64,000 bases of DNA from contig OZ004583.1 of assembly GCA_963924555.1 (NCBI GenBank), forward strand, positions 5,799,501-5,863,500, given 5' to 3'. Origin of the DNA: Crambe crambe (taxonomy: Eukaryota; Porifera; Demospongiae; Poecilosclerida; Crambeidae). Every line of letters starts with the position of its first letter. Within the stretch, counting starts at the first letter, position 1. This document shows, piece after piece, positions 32,888 to 43,039 of this stretch. The translations under genes were made by a program, and so were the position numbers. A model generated the notes under the pieces. The model was not told the DNA's origin, did not search any database, and saw only the letters and a program-made list of their open reading frames with translations.

Positions 32888-35800
32888 TTGATGTCAATTC
32901 GAGAACTGAAGTCGTTGGACACTAATAACTGCATACAAACTAGAACCCGTTCTGGTAAGATAACTGAAGTAGCTATGTTTGAAGAGGAAACCTCGCTTCA
33001 TGCTACGGACTCGGAGCTGGAAGCTCTGGAAGCTCAGTTAGTCAGCGTTCGGGAAGAGCTACGGGAAAAAGACGAGGTGACAAGACTCCGAGTTGTGGCC
33101 GAGAACGCCGTATCTGAGGCAGCAAAAGCTCGAGAAGAGACTGCTATGCTGTTCACTAAAGTCGAAAAGATGGAACAGGAACTAGAGAGCTCTCATATGC
33201 GAGTAGAACTTACCTTACTTCGTGCGTTGGAGAATCTTCGTGGTGAGCACCAACGTACGTGGGAGAGGTTACTAGGAAGGATAACAGTTTTAGAAGAGAA
33301 AGAATGCAGTTGGAGATCGGGAGCCATGGAAATCGACGGAAGTGAGTCGCCCAAGGCTGTTACTGACTCTACCGTGCATGCGCAAGATATTGACTCTACC
33401 GAGCATGCGCAAACTCTATCCACTGGAGCTACGATTTCTCCAGGGTTCTTGCCTGCTCTAACAGATGGTTCAGAATTGACTCTGACTGTACCTTTGATTG
33501 GTGATCATCCCACACTTGCTGGAAGTTCTACCTCATTACCTACTTCTACAACGATGTCTTCTACTCCTACTGTCATCGATACACTTACGGTGACCTCTGT
33601 CCCTACGATTACCACAGATACTGCTGTGATGCCGAATGTGGTAAGTACTTCAAAAGTTTCAGTTACAGGACCGACCTCAGTTTCTGGATCTACTCCTTCC
33701 TTTTCTGGTTCCGGAGAAATAGTTGAAGCCTCCGAGAGAACTGGAAGTTTTCCTGGACTAAGAATTCCTACTGCATCAAGTGTAGATGGTGCTGTTCTAG
33801 AGACTTTTACTCATTTGCTGAAAGCACAAACTGATGTTATGGTTGCTCAAGCCAAGGCCGCAGCTCTTCAGAATCTACCTCGCCTGCCAAAGTACACTGG
33901 AGAAGATGGTGACACTGCTAATGGTAGCTTTGACAGATGGATCGAGAGTTTCAGAGAGAGAGCCAAGTTTGCTGATTGGTCTGCCAGTGATCAGTTGTAT
34001 CAGTTGAAATTGCATTTAGACAAGACCGCTCTAGATGTGTTCCGTATGCTACCTGCTTCTGACATTGAGAATGTGGAGAGTGCTATCGAGGCACTGAGGA
34101 AGAGGTTTAAACCTCGTGACATTGAGGAGCTCCGGGGACTGGAGTTCCACCACAAGATCCAAGGGAGTGATACCATTGAACAGTTGGGTATCAGCATCCA
34201 GCAATTGGGACGCAAAGCATTCCCAGGCATTACAGGTAAAGATTTTGATCGATTAATCAAAGGTCGATTCTATCAAGCTCTATTGGTGAAATGGCAGAGA
34301 AAGCTAGGTTCACCCAAACCTGAAGAGACTTTTCATGATCTGTTCGCCCGTGCAAGAATGTTGGAAGAGTGTGAGAAACAATTTGCAGCTTCGGCTAATG
34401 TTCGCTCATCAGAAAATCAGAAGAAACTTTTCAATGATCGTGTGAGGAAGCCACCCAATTACAAGCCGAAAGAAACCCTTGGTGCTAGGATTCAAGAGAA
34501 ACCAGTTGATTTAGAGTCCAGTCAACCACGAGAGCGCCGGTGTTTTCTCTGTAAGAAAGTTGGACATATGCGTAGAGAGTGTCCACTAAAGACTGAAGCT
34601 CCTGGCCGTTCACAAGCATCCAGCACGAGTGTAGTTGAAGTAGCTGAATCTGTGACCAGACCTGAGGACCTGACTGAAAGTCAGCTAGAGCAGTTGTTGG
34701 CAAGCAGACGGCTTAACCAGGAAAAGATTGCACTACACGTTACTAGTCAAGCAAACACCATAACCGGTGAAGGTGAAGCTCAGACTGTTGGTTCTTTACT
34801 GCACTTGGATTTGTGTATTGAGGGTGTGCCTATCAAAGCAATGGTCGATACTGGAGCTCAATCAACTATCATCTCTCGTTCAACTCTTCACTCAGTTGTT
34901 CATCATTTGCAGCAGCAAGGACGGGAGGAACCTCAGCTGGAGCTACCGACAGCTCGTCTGTATGGAAAGGATGGAAAAGAAGGAGGTATGGAGTTGAAAA
35001 TCACTGCTCAAGTCACACTCACTTTCAATGTGGATGATCGTTCCGTGAGTATTCCTGTGTTTGTACAGCCTGATAGTGCACAGGCCTGCCTTTTGGGTAT
35101 GAATGCTATTCCCCTGCTAGGAATCAGTGTTGTACGTAGTAATGGAGATGTAATGCTATCTTCCCTTCCTGCCGAGTCTGATACGGCCAAAGTCAACTTA
35201 GTTGAGGCTGTTACCTTGCCATCGCAAAGGGGTCGAATTTTGAAAGCCAAAGTGATGTGCTCCGCAAAAGATCTGCTCTTTGAACCAGATCATGAGATTT
35301 TAGCACCTTTAGGTGTCAACGCAGCCGAGTCGCTGATAACCACTTGTGGAAATGGAGAGGTCTGGATTCCAATCGAGAATCATCAGGGTGTGACCGTTAG
35401 ACTTGAAGCTGGTACACCATTGGGTACAGTCAGACCTGCTGATATTAATTATTCTGCAAACACCAGTGAGACTTCTACTACAGAATGTTTACCCACCAGT
35501 TCTAACTCCCCTGTGAAAACTATCAGACAAACTCCTGAACGCATAAAGCAACTGATGAGTCAGCTCAACCTGTCCCTCGAGAGCCTATCACCTATGGAAG
35601 TACTCAAGCTGAAGGCACTGATTGAAGAATTTTCAGATGTTTTTGCTTTGAATGATTCTGAGTTAGGGTGCACTGATGTCCTGAAACACAGCATTGATGT
35701 TGGAGGTCATAGTCCTATAAAGCAGCAGCCCTATCGAACTCCGATGGTACGGCGCGAAAAGATGGCAGAAATGATCACCAAGATGCAGGAGCAAGGAGTA

Positions 35801-38440
35801 GTGCAACCATCATCAAGTCCATGGGCAAGCCCTGTGGTGTTGGTTCCCAAGAAGGATGGTACTTTGAGATTTTGTATTGATTACCGCCGACTCAATGCAG
35901 TTACCCGAAAAGATGTATACCCCTTACCAAGAGTTGATGACATCTTTGATGCGCTGGGAGAAGTGAAGTATTTCTCTACTTTAGACTTAGCCTCTGGCTA
36001 CTGGCAAGTTGAGCTTGATGATGATGCCCGTCAGAAGAGTGCATTCACCACTCACAAAGGCTTATTCGAATTCATTCGTATGCCGTTTGGCTTGTGCAAT
36101 GCACCTGCTACTTTTCAACGAATCATGCAGAGAGTTCTCTCTGGACTGGAAGGACGAAGCTGTTTTGTTTATCTTGACGATATCCTTGTGGTATCTAAGA
36201 CCTTTGAAGAACATTTACATCATCTACGTGGAGTATTCCTCAGAATACGTGCATCTTTTCTTCGTCTCAAGCCGAAAAAATGTGGCCTCTTACGACCTGA
36301 AGTGCCTTTTCTTGGTCATGTAATATCAGCTAAAAGTGTTCAACCAGATCCTGGAAAGACGGAAAAGGTGAAGTCATACCCTCAACCTGTTGATGTTTCT
36401 GGTATTCGCAGATTCCTTGGACTTGCATCGTATTATCGACGATTCGTGCCCAACTTTGCATCAATTGCTGCCCCCTTACATGCACTCACAAAAAAAAACG
36501 TACCATTTCAGTGGACACATAAATGTCAACAAGCTTTTAGCCAGCTGAAACGATTGCTGACTACTACCCCTGTGCTAGCTTATCCAAAATTTGGCCCTGA
36601 ACGTTCATTCATATTGGAAACTGATGCTAGTACTGTTGGTTTGGGAGCAATATTGTCCCAGACTCAGAATGATGGAACCATTCATCCCATTGCTTATGCT
36701 TCTCGAGCTGTTGATAAGCATGAGAAGAACTACTGCATCTCTGAACTGGAAACTCTTGGACTCGTTTGGGCTGTCCGTCACTTTCGACCATACTTGCTTG
36801 GTCATCCTTGTACAGTGTACACAGATCATGCTGCCTGTCTGTCCATACTCAACACAGCTAAGCCATCTGGGAAGCTTGCACGCTGGGCCCTCACCATCCA
36901 GGAGATGGATCTCACTATTAAGCACAAAGCAGGCAAGAAAAATACTAATGCCGATGCTCTTTCTCGCTGTCCTGTTGATGAAAATCTCAACTCAACTGTT
37001 GCGGAAACAACAGCAGTTCTTTCTGATCTGGAAGAAGTACAGAGAGATCAGCTGGAAGATCTTGATTTGGCTACAATGATGATGTACTTACAAGATGGTA
37101 CCTTACCAGAAGAAGAAAAGCAAGCTCGAAAAATTGTGATTGAGAGCAAGCAATTCGAGTTGGTGGAAGGAGTTCTATACCATGAAAATTCTGCTTTCCC
37201 TGATCGGTGGTGTATAGTAGCACCAAAGAAACTTCGCCCCTCAGTGATGAATGAAGGCCATCAAGGTCCATTTGCAGGGCATCTTTCAGGGAAGAAAGTC
37301 TATGACAGACTTAGACGATATATCTGGTGGAGGGGTATGAAGAACGATATCACTACTTTTTGCAAGGCTTGTTTAGTCTGTGCATCTCGTAAAGGTACCC
37401 GTAAGACGTTTCGACCACCCCTGTGTCCCATACCTGTTGGTGGCCCATTCCATCGGGTTGCAGTGGATGTCCTACAACTTCCGCTCACAGCTCAAGGCAA
37501 CAGCTATGTTGTGGTGTTCATGGATTACCTCACAAAGTGGCCTGAAGCCTTTGCAATTCCTAACCAAAAAGCAGAAACTATTGCTAAGTTATTTATTGAG
37601 CAGATCATATGTAGACATGGAATCCCTGAAGAATTGCTATCTGATCGTGGGACTAATTTTCTTTCCTCATTAATCCAGGAGATCTGTCGACTCCTAGATG
37701 TGAAAAAAATAAACACATCCGGATATCATCCCCAGACTGATGGACTGGTGGAAAAATTCAATTCCACTTTGATCAACATGATAGCTAAATCCTGTGATGT
37801 CAGAGATCAAGATTGGGATATCTACTTACCCTATCTACTATTTGCCTACCGAGTGTCAGCTCAGGAATCCACAAGAGAATCACCTTTCTTTCTCATGTAT
37901 GGTCGGGATGCTCGTATACCTACTGATTCTGTCCTATACCATGTCCGGAGTCCTTATGCTATTGATGTGGAGGATTACAAAGAAGAGCTACTATCTGGAT
38001 TGACATTAGCTTGGAAGTTAGCTAGAGATAATATTCAGAAGGCTCAGGAAACTCAAAAACAAAACTATGATCGAAAGTGTACTAAAGATGTGAATCTGAA
38101 AGCTGGTGACAGAGTGATGGTATTCATGCCTGCTGAGTCACAAGGTAAAAACTGGAAGCTAAGTAGACCATTTCATGGACCCTATCGTGTATTACAAGTC
38201 ACTCCAACTAATGCTGAAGTACGATTAATTGATCGTCCTAAAGATGAACCAATTTTTGTGGCTCTTGACAGGATTCGATTGTGCTATCCAGAGCAGGGTG
38301 ATGACAGCTGGAGTGGACATAAGAAGCATCGTAAGCGTCAGCCTAAAAAGCCCTCTCTTATTTGTGATCAAGATGTTGATGTGAATTCATCATCCAAATC
38401 TTACAGTGGTCCGATTACTCGCTCAAGGAACAAACTTTGA
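32888..38440 (+). CDS. Gag-Pol polyprotein of the Ty3/Gypsy element
   Basis: A single 1850-codon frame runs in the order Gag, protease, reverse transcriptase, RNase H, integrase. Gag starts with an Arg/Glu-rich coiled-coil-like segment (about 50-130), then a Ser/Thr-rich stretch, and carries one zinc knuckle (CFLCKKVGHMRREC, about 550-563). The protease motif DTGAQS is at about 652. Reverse transcriptase has FCIDYRRLNA and YLDDILVV (about 1094). RNase H begins near ETDAS (about 1243). Integrase has an HHCC finger (about 1457-1499), a D-D-E core with SDRGTNF, and a C-terminal tail. Integrase after RNase H is the Ty3/Gypsy order. Gag and Pol share one frame, so no frameshift is needed. Confidence 0.92.
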   Translation: MMSIRELKSLDTNNCIQTRTRSGKITEVAMFEEETSLHATDSELEALEAQLVSVREELREKDEVTRLRVVAENAVSEAAKAREETAMLFTKVEKMEQELESSHMRVELTLLRALENLRGEHQRTWERLLGRITVLEEKECSWRSGAMEIDGSESPKAVTDSTVHAQDIDSTEHAQTLSTGATISPGFLPALTDGSELTLTVPLIGDHPTLAGSSTSLPTSTTMSSTPTVIDTLTVTSVPTITTDTAVMPNVVSTSKVSVTGPTSVSGSTPSFSGSGEIVEASERTGSFPGLRIPTASSVDGAVLETFTHLLKAQTDVMVAQAKAAALQNLPRLPKYTGEDGDTANGSFDRWIESFRERAKFADWSASDQLYQLKLHLDKTALDVFRMLPASDIENVESAIEALRKRFKPRDIEELRGLEFHHKIQGSDTIEQLGISIQQLGRKAFPGITGKDFDRLIKGRFYQALLVKWQRKLGSPKPEETFHDLFARARMLEECEKQFAASANVRSSENQKKLFNDRVRKPPNYKPKETLGARIQEKPVDLESSQPRERRCFLCKKVGHMRRECPLKTEAPGRSQASSTSVVEVAESVTRPEDLTESQLEQLLASRRLNQEKIALHVTSQANTITGEGEAQTVGSLLHLDLCIEGVPIKAMVDTGAQSTIISRSTLHSVVHHLQQQGREEPQLELPTARLYGKDGKEGGMELKITAQVTLTFNVDDRSVSIPVFVQPDSAQACLLGMNAIPLLGISVVRSNGDVMLSSLPAESDTAKVNLVEAVTLPSQRGRILKAKVMCSAKDLLFEPDHEILAPLGVNAAESLITTCGNGEVWIPIENHQGVTVRLEAGTPLGTVRPADINYSANTSETSTTECLPTSSNSPVKTIRQTPERIKQLMSQLNLSLESLSPMEVLKLKALIEEFSDVFALNDSELGCTDVLKHSIDVGGHSPIKQQPYRTPMVRREKMAEMITKMQEQGVVQPSSSPWASPVVLVPKKDGTLRFCIDYRRLNAVTRKDVYPLPRVDDIFDALGEVKYFSTLDLASGYWQVELDDDARQKSAFTTHKGLFEFIRMPFGLCNAPATFQRIMQRVLSGLEGRSCFVYLDDILVVSKTFEEHLHHLRGVFLRIRASFLRLKPKKCGLLRPEVPFLGHVISAKSVQPDPGKTEKVKSYPQPVDVSGIRRFLGLASYYRRFVPNFASIAAPLHALTKKNVPFQWTHKCQQAFSQLKRLLTTTPVLAYPKFGPERSFILETDASTVGLGAILSQTQNDGTIHPIAYASRAVDKHEKNYCISELETLGLVWAVRHFRPYLLGHPCTVYTDHAACLSILNTAKPSGKLARWALTIQEMDLTIKHKAGKKNTNADALSRCPVDENLNSTVAETTAVLSDLEEVQRDQLEDLDLATMMMYLQDGTLPEEEKQARKIVIESKQFELVEGVLYHENSAFPDRWCIVAPKKLRPSVMNEGHQGPFAGHLSGKKVYDRLRRYIWWRGMKNDITTFCKACLVCASRKGTRKTFRPPLCPIPVGGPFHRVAVDVLQLPLTAQGNSYVVVFMDYLTKWPEAFAIPNQKAETIAKLFIEQIICRHGIPEELLSDRGTNFLSSLIQEICRLLDVKKINTSGYHPQTDGLVEKFNSTLINMIAKSCDVRDQDWDIYLPYLLFAYRVSAQESTRESPFFLMYGRDARIPTDSVLYHVRSPYAIDVEDYKEELLSGLTLAWKLARDNIQKAQETQKQNYDRKCTKDVNLKAGDRVMVFMPAESQGKNWKLSRPFHGPYRVLQVTPTNAEVRLIDRPKDEPIFVALDRIRLCYPEQGDDSWSGHKKHRKRQPKKPSLICDQDVDVNSSSKSYSGPITRSRNKL

Positions 38441-38546
38441 ACTGTATTTCAAGGAACAGTGACTATTAAAATATTTTATGTATCACCTCATATTAGCTCT
38501 TATTGTATAGATGTCGAGGACGACTTCTCAACTAAGTGAGGGGAAA

Positions 38547-38771
38547 TGTAATGACCCTACTTCATGACCCTACTTCATATTATTGTTATTGTATCATTTA
38601 TTGCACATGCTCAGTATTGTATCATATTGCACATGCTCCGTAACTAGTAGTTACATAACAGTGTCCCTTTTCATAATAAAACGAGTAAGACCTTATTTTC
38701 TGAGTCTCTCGGAACGTCTTCATTTACAGCTAGTTCTACCTTTTCACACGTCCGAAGACCCAGACGTGACA
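38547..38771 (+). repeat. Right LTR
   Basis: This repeat is indistinguishable by eye from the left LTR and follows the purine tract at about 38536-38546. Confidence 0.9.
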
Positions 38772-39927
38772 AAGTCAATACTTCATCAATTGAGTCAAAA
38801 AGCTGATACACGACCAGTTTATGATTGCTAATGCGGGGACCTATACCTATAAAGTACTTTATTGAACACATTTAGAGAGAATACATGGGAATTCTGACAT
38901 ACCTGGTGTGTAATAATTTTGTTCTATTCATCTGGGTGGACAAGCAGGTAGCATACATTGTATGCATAGGTAGAGGTCCACCAACTTGCCATCATCCCAT
39001 TTGCACCACCCTGGGTACACCTATTGTACCTGGCTGGTCCAGCACTGCTTAACTAGCAAAGCTAGCCAGGTGGAGAACAAACAGGAGCCAGGGGATCACA
39101 TCACTTAATCTGACTAAACCAGCCCAGGTAAGAAAAAGATTCACAAGACACCCCAGTATATCAATATCCAAGCTGGAGACCCATACATGCAGTAAGCTAG
39201 TCCAGAGAAGGGGGTAGATCCTGAGTGACTATATATACAAAGCAGACTACAAAGTTGTGACTAATCTCTCTCCACCTCTTACCACTTAAAACTCCAAGAT
39301 ATTCTCTTCCTGGTTAAAATTAATGTCTCAAATTGCTCCATTTCCCTTAAGCCTCCAAGATAGCTATTCTCTTCCTGGTTAAAATTAATGTCTCAAATTG
39401 CTCCATTTCCCTTAAGCAACACATCTTCCTCTACCAGATCCAGCTCTTCCAATAATTTAGGCTGTAGCAGCTGTCAGAATGAGTCTATCTAGGAGAAAAT
39501 CAACCTCTGAAATGCCATCCCACTAAACCAAGCTTCAATGCACCCCCCTGCTTTCCCATTTCATTCCCCTCCTCCATCTCATCCTATACTCCAATCTCTC
39601 CCCACAACTCCAAAATTATTTTCTTTCTTTTATCTTTAGGTCAGCATCCACATAGTAACTTATGGCTGTTCCAACATTTTTGTTTCAGTCTATCCAGCTG
39701 CTTTCTCACCTTTAATCTGTGTAAAGGTCCTTGTTTCTTTAAATTAACTTGATATGAATTACCAAGTGTGTGTTACAGGCGAAACTTTCTAGCTACCTAA
39801 CTATTCCACACTAACAACAACACACTAACAAAGTTGGCTGATAAATTTAGGTAAGGTGAGCAGTATCCTATATCCTACCTTTATCAGTACTTACAATTAT
39901 GACAGAGCCCATTCCAGAACTGAAATA
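38772..39927. other. No gene; one tandem repeat
   Basis: A unit of about 60 bp (with TATTCTCTTCCTGGTTAAAA) is repeated twice in direct order at about 39297-39417. No coding region was recognised. Confidence 0.5.
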
Positions 39928-40149
39928 ATTAGTTCTAATATTGTTCCAGTAAACTACAGCCTGCAGATCAATTACAAGTTCCAGATCAATTTGTAGAACG
40001 ATTGTGCTGACACAGCATAAACCACACAGTTTGCAGATCAATTTGTAGAACGATTGTGCTGACACAGCATAAACCACACGGTTTGCAAAACAATTGGTAT
40101 TGTTCATATCTAAAAATCTTTTTGACACTATTGTCACTCCATAAAATAC
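39928..40149 (-). repeat. Right copy of long-range inverted repeat
   Basis: It is inverted relative to 26092-26325 and also has two CTGTGTCAGCACAATCGTTC units. It abuts the relic microexon at 40153. Together the pair brackets about 14 kb containing the integrase relic and the LTR element. Confidence 0.7.
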
Positions 40150-40152
40150 TAC

Positions 40153-40185
40153 CTTTAAACAAACTCACACAATTCTTCATCCTCC
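40153..40185 (-). pseudogene. Relic of the 39-nt microexon
   Basis: The sequence matches 43693-43731 but is six bases shorter and lacks the CAG acceptor. It lies next to the right inverted repeat at 39928-40149 and belongs with the broken third gene copy. Confidence 0.45.
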
Positions 40186-41020
40186 AAAAATATATATACA
40201 ATTGATCAATTAATATTACAGCTTTGAAAAGGATAAAGGAGTGTAACCAGCAGCTAGCTATCTTGCCAAATAAAATTTTGTGAGTAGTGTAAATCTTTTT
40301 CACTGTTATAACTACATACGTACAGCATATATAGCTCTACACTATATACACCTTTTGGTAGGAACCATGCAGATTGTCTTCCATGTCTCATGACAGTCAT
40401 GTCTTCAAATGTTCTAAATCAGTAATTTGATTGCTATTTTTGTATACAAAAGACCCATTTATTTCTTCTCCCCTTCCTTCCAGGAAAGGTCTGACTGACT
40501 ACCAGTAAACTTACAGAGTGATGCTGCAGCATCCTGAGATTGAGGCAGATCATATGAAGGTGTAGCGGATGTTCAGTAGCTGGGCAGGAATCCAGAGTCT
40601 GTATTCAATGTGTATAACTACTTACTCCACATGCTCCATACTAGAAAAAGGTGAACAAGCTACTCATTCAACAGGTTTCCTCGGCATTTCTTGTTTCGTT
40701 TATATCAACAGGAATTGACTAGCTACATTCGGCAAGACTAGATCTTTGAGGGCGTGTACTTTTGTTTCTCAACTAGCTATGGGCATGCATGCGCCAATGG
40801 CAGGAGTTTAAAATATTTTTTTCTATTTCAGTGATAACAATAAAGTATATAGTTACTTTAAATTCTAAACTTTAGCTGCAGGTGGTTGATCAGCTCTGGG
40901 GAGGTCACACATCATGCTGTAACAAGAATGGAATTATGACATCTGGGAAGTTTCCATAGGTAGCTATGCTCATTGAGCATGGTTTGGTCAACAATTAAAG
41001 TGTTGTATGTAGTCTCTCAT

Positions 41021-41276
41021 CTTTCATATACTTGGTGGTCACATCCTCAGCAAGTGCATGGTAACCTGCATCACTGAGTGCCCTGGCATATCCATCCCAA
41101 TCAAGAGCAGGGTTAAGGCACACCATGATCTCAGCCAGGGCCTGCTTAGGTGCAGTTCTCACTCGACTTGATTCTGTCTATTAGTGATTCAGGAAGAGAG
41201 AGAAATAGTGTAACTTGATCCCAATCTTCCACTTCCTCTAACACCTTGCTTATTCTCTCAATGCTGAAGTTAGAAT
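41021..41276 (-). pseudogene. Third, broken copy of death-fold exon DD6
   Basis: The minus strand reads as DD6 (SIERISKVLEEVEDWDQVT, then after a break QALAEIMVCLNPALDWDGYA and DAGYHALAEDVTTKY). It is 256 nt long, one base off a multiple of three, with a frameshift near the SSE codons. The donor GT has become AT (GAAAG|ATGAGA). The downstream flank to about 41460 also resembles the 7800-7990 intron. It is a host-gene duplicate that has lost its GTPase exon and most other parts. Confidence 0.75.
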
Positions 41277-42976
41277 CTGTCAATGATGAATATGAAGATT
41301 ACTCTCATCCTCTCATCTATTCGTACATACAGGTTTAGTTTTAGTAAAGTGAGCACTGTATTAATAGTGGGGGAATATAGTATTTTGCACATAGCTACAT
41401 GAGCTGCACTGCTATGCATGCCTATTGTAATGGATCACTAACAACGCACGGTCAATCTAGCAGCCGACCCTTTACCTCCAAAAACCAGGCTTCTCTAGTA
41501 TACTAGCATGAAATAACTTTTAAAACCAACGACTTTAAAATCTCATTAATTTTCTAGCACTGAAGCAGTTTTCGTTCCAGTTACACTTCAAAATAGTCCT
41601 ATCAACAACAACTTCACTCATTTGGCCAAGCAAAGGAAGCTAGCTGGTTTTACATAAAATGTGCCATGTGTTATTTTCAAATTGAATCATGTTTGCCCCC
41701 GAGAAACAACTAATCTATTCGGCATGAGGGAAAAAAACTTCAAAAAAAAAAAAAGAAGTAGGAACGAGCCAAAAAATTAAGCAGGTGGGGATAAGGAAGG
41801 AAGTGGGATATGTCTTTGTTCTGTATATCCAGCCAACATAATATGTATATATGTTACTGCACTATATCTGAAACTACACCCATAGCTTATGGCTTAAGTA
41901 TGTAGGGATTGTTGGCTGGATATACAGAACAAAAGATTGACCTTGAGCAACTAAGTTACTGTTTCTCTGGTACTATCCAGTGTAATTCATAATGGCTGCT
42001 GTGAAAAAATGAGCAGCTATGATAAGCTAGCCTAAGAATTCAGATGAGTTCAATGTTCCATTTCCAAATGGAATCTCTTTAATTCTTGCCTCCTCCCTGC
42101 ATGATGTAACATTATAATCTTTAACATTAGCTATAATCTTTAGCTTGATAGCTAGGTAGACAGTTGGGGGCGGGGCAGTGCAAAGAAGAATAATTACTTT
42201 GTCCAGTATGCTCTCACTTGTTGCTGAAAGGGGAGTGAAGAGTAGGGATTGGGTGATATAGGCGTGGTTGTTGAAATTAGGAGGGCTAAGAGTGATAGGA
42301 ATGCAGGTGAATTCTATGGCTATCCCTACTTCACTTTTTAGTTATATAGAAGAAATTTTTTGCGCTCAATTATACGATTTTTAGCTAGCAGCTGCAATTG
42401 TTGATATGAGGAGATTAAGATTACACTCCTATACATGCACATGTAGCTGGACATTCTTTTTATGGTTAATCCACTGGCATGGGTGTGTGTGATTGCCACA
42501 TCATGTCCAGGCAATTGGAAGTTTTGGGGAGGAAGCTCCCCTCCCCCCGTAGATAGAACCCTGAAAGGTTGCTGTTGCATCATTCATGAAGAGCTGAGCT
42601 TGAGGCAGATACAATCACTGTGTCAGTGAAAGTGGAGTCTTACTTCTGTTCAAGTACATGTAGTTGTAGAAACTGAATATGCGCATAGTGCCAAAGAAAT
42701 GATAATATACAAAAGTCACATTAATTTTAATGAAGTAGCTATAGCAGTTGGTGGGTTATTATCTGAAGTTCAACTTTTGAAGCTTCAAGCAAAAAGGAAA
42801 TTTGCATGAGGAAACTATTACTTGAGGAGGTTCACAAATTCTGGGCAAGTCAGCTTCCTCATCACACTATAATGAAAACAAAGGAAAGTACATGTAGATG
42901 AATAGTTATATTTGAAAGAGGGTGTGATACTGTGGCCAAAGTAGAAATTAAGAAGCCCCATAGTTATTAAACTCAC
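41277..42976. other. Region between broken copy 3 and copy 2
   Basis: Up to about 41460 it resembles the intron after DD6. At about 41800-41940 lies a decayed palindromic relative of the MITE at 5389-5593, and at 42200-42345 a fragment of the CCTACTTCACT repeat. From 42610 it matches the downstream flank of copy 1. Confidence 0.5.
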
Positions 42977-43039
42977 AAGATTTTGATGTTCCACTATGGA
43001 AGAGCTCAGAAGAATCAGATGAAGTAGTACCCTGCAGTG
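42977..43039 (-). CDS. Copy 2 Ser-rich 3' exon
   Basis: This is the same 63-nt exon as 1334-1396, with the same borders. The following sequence diverges from copy 1, so the 3' end is again unresolved. Confidence 0.5.

Larger units (their letters stand above)
32627..38771 (+). mobile_element. Ty3/Gypsy LTR retrotransposon, whole-looking
   Basis: A 6145-bp element has 225-bp LTRs (32627-32851, 38547-38771) starting TGTAATGACC and ending GACGTGACA, with AAGT flanking both sides as a likely 4-bp target duplication. The LTRs appear identical by eye, so the insertion is very recent. A likely primer-binding region follows the left LTR (TTGGCGACCC; tRNA not assigned), and a purine tract GAGGGGAAA precedes the right LTR. 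One long frame codes for Gag and Pol. No breaks are apparent. Confidence 0.92.

Noticed and set aside
26092-40149. Interpretation of the 14-kb bracketed region as a complete Polinton
   Set aside because: No DNA polymerase B, ATPase, protease or capsid frames were recognised; the integrase-core relic alone is not enough.
39868-40303. Open frames over the inverted repeat at 40 kb
   Set aside because: They are low-complexity translations of tandem repeat units, repeated in several frames without conserved protein character.
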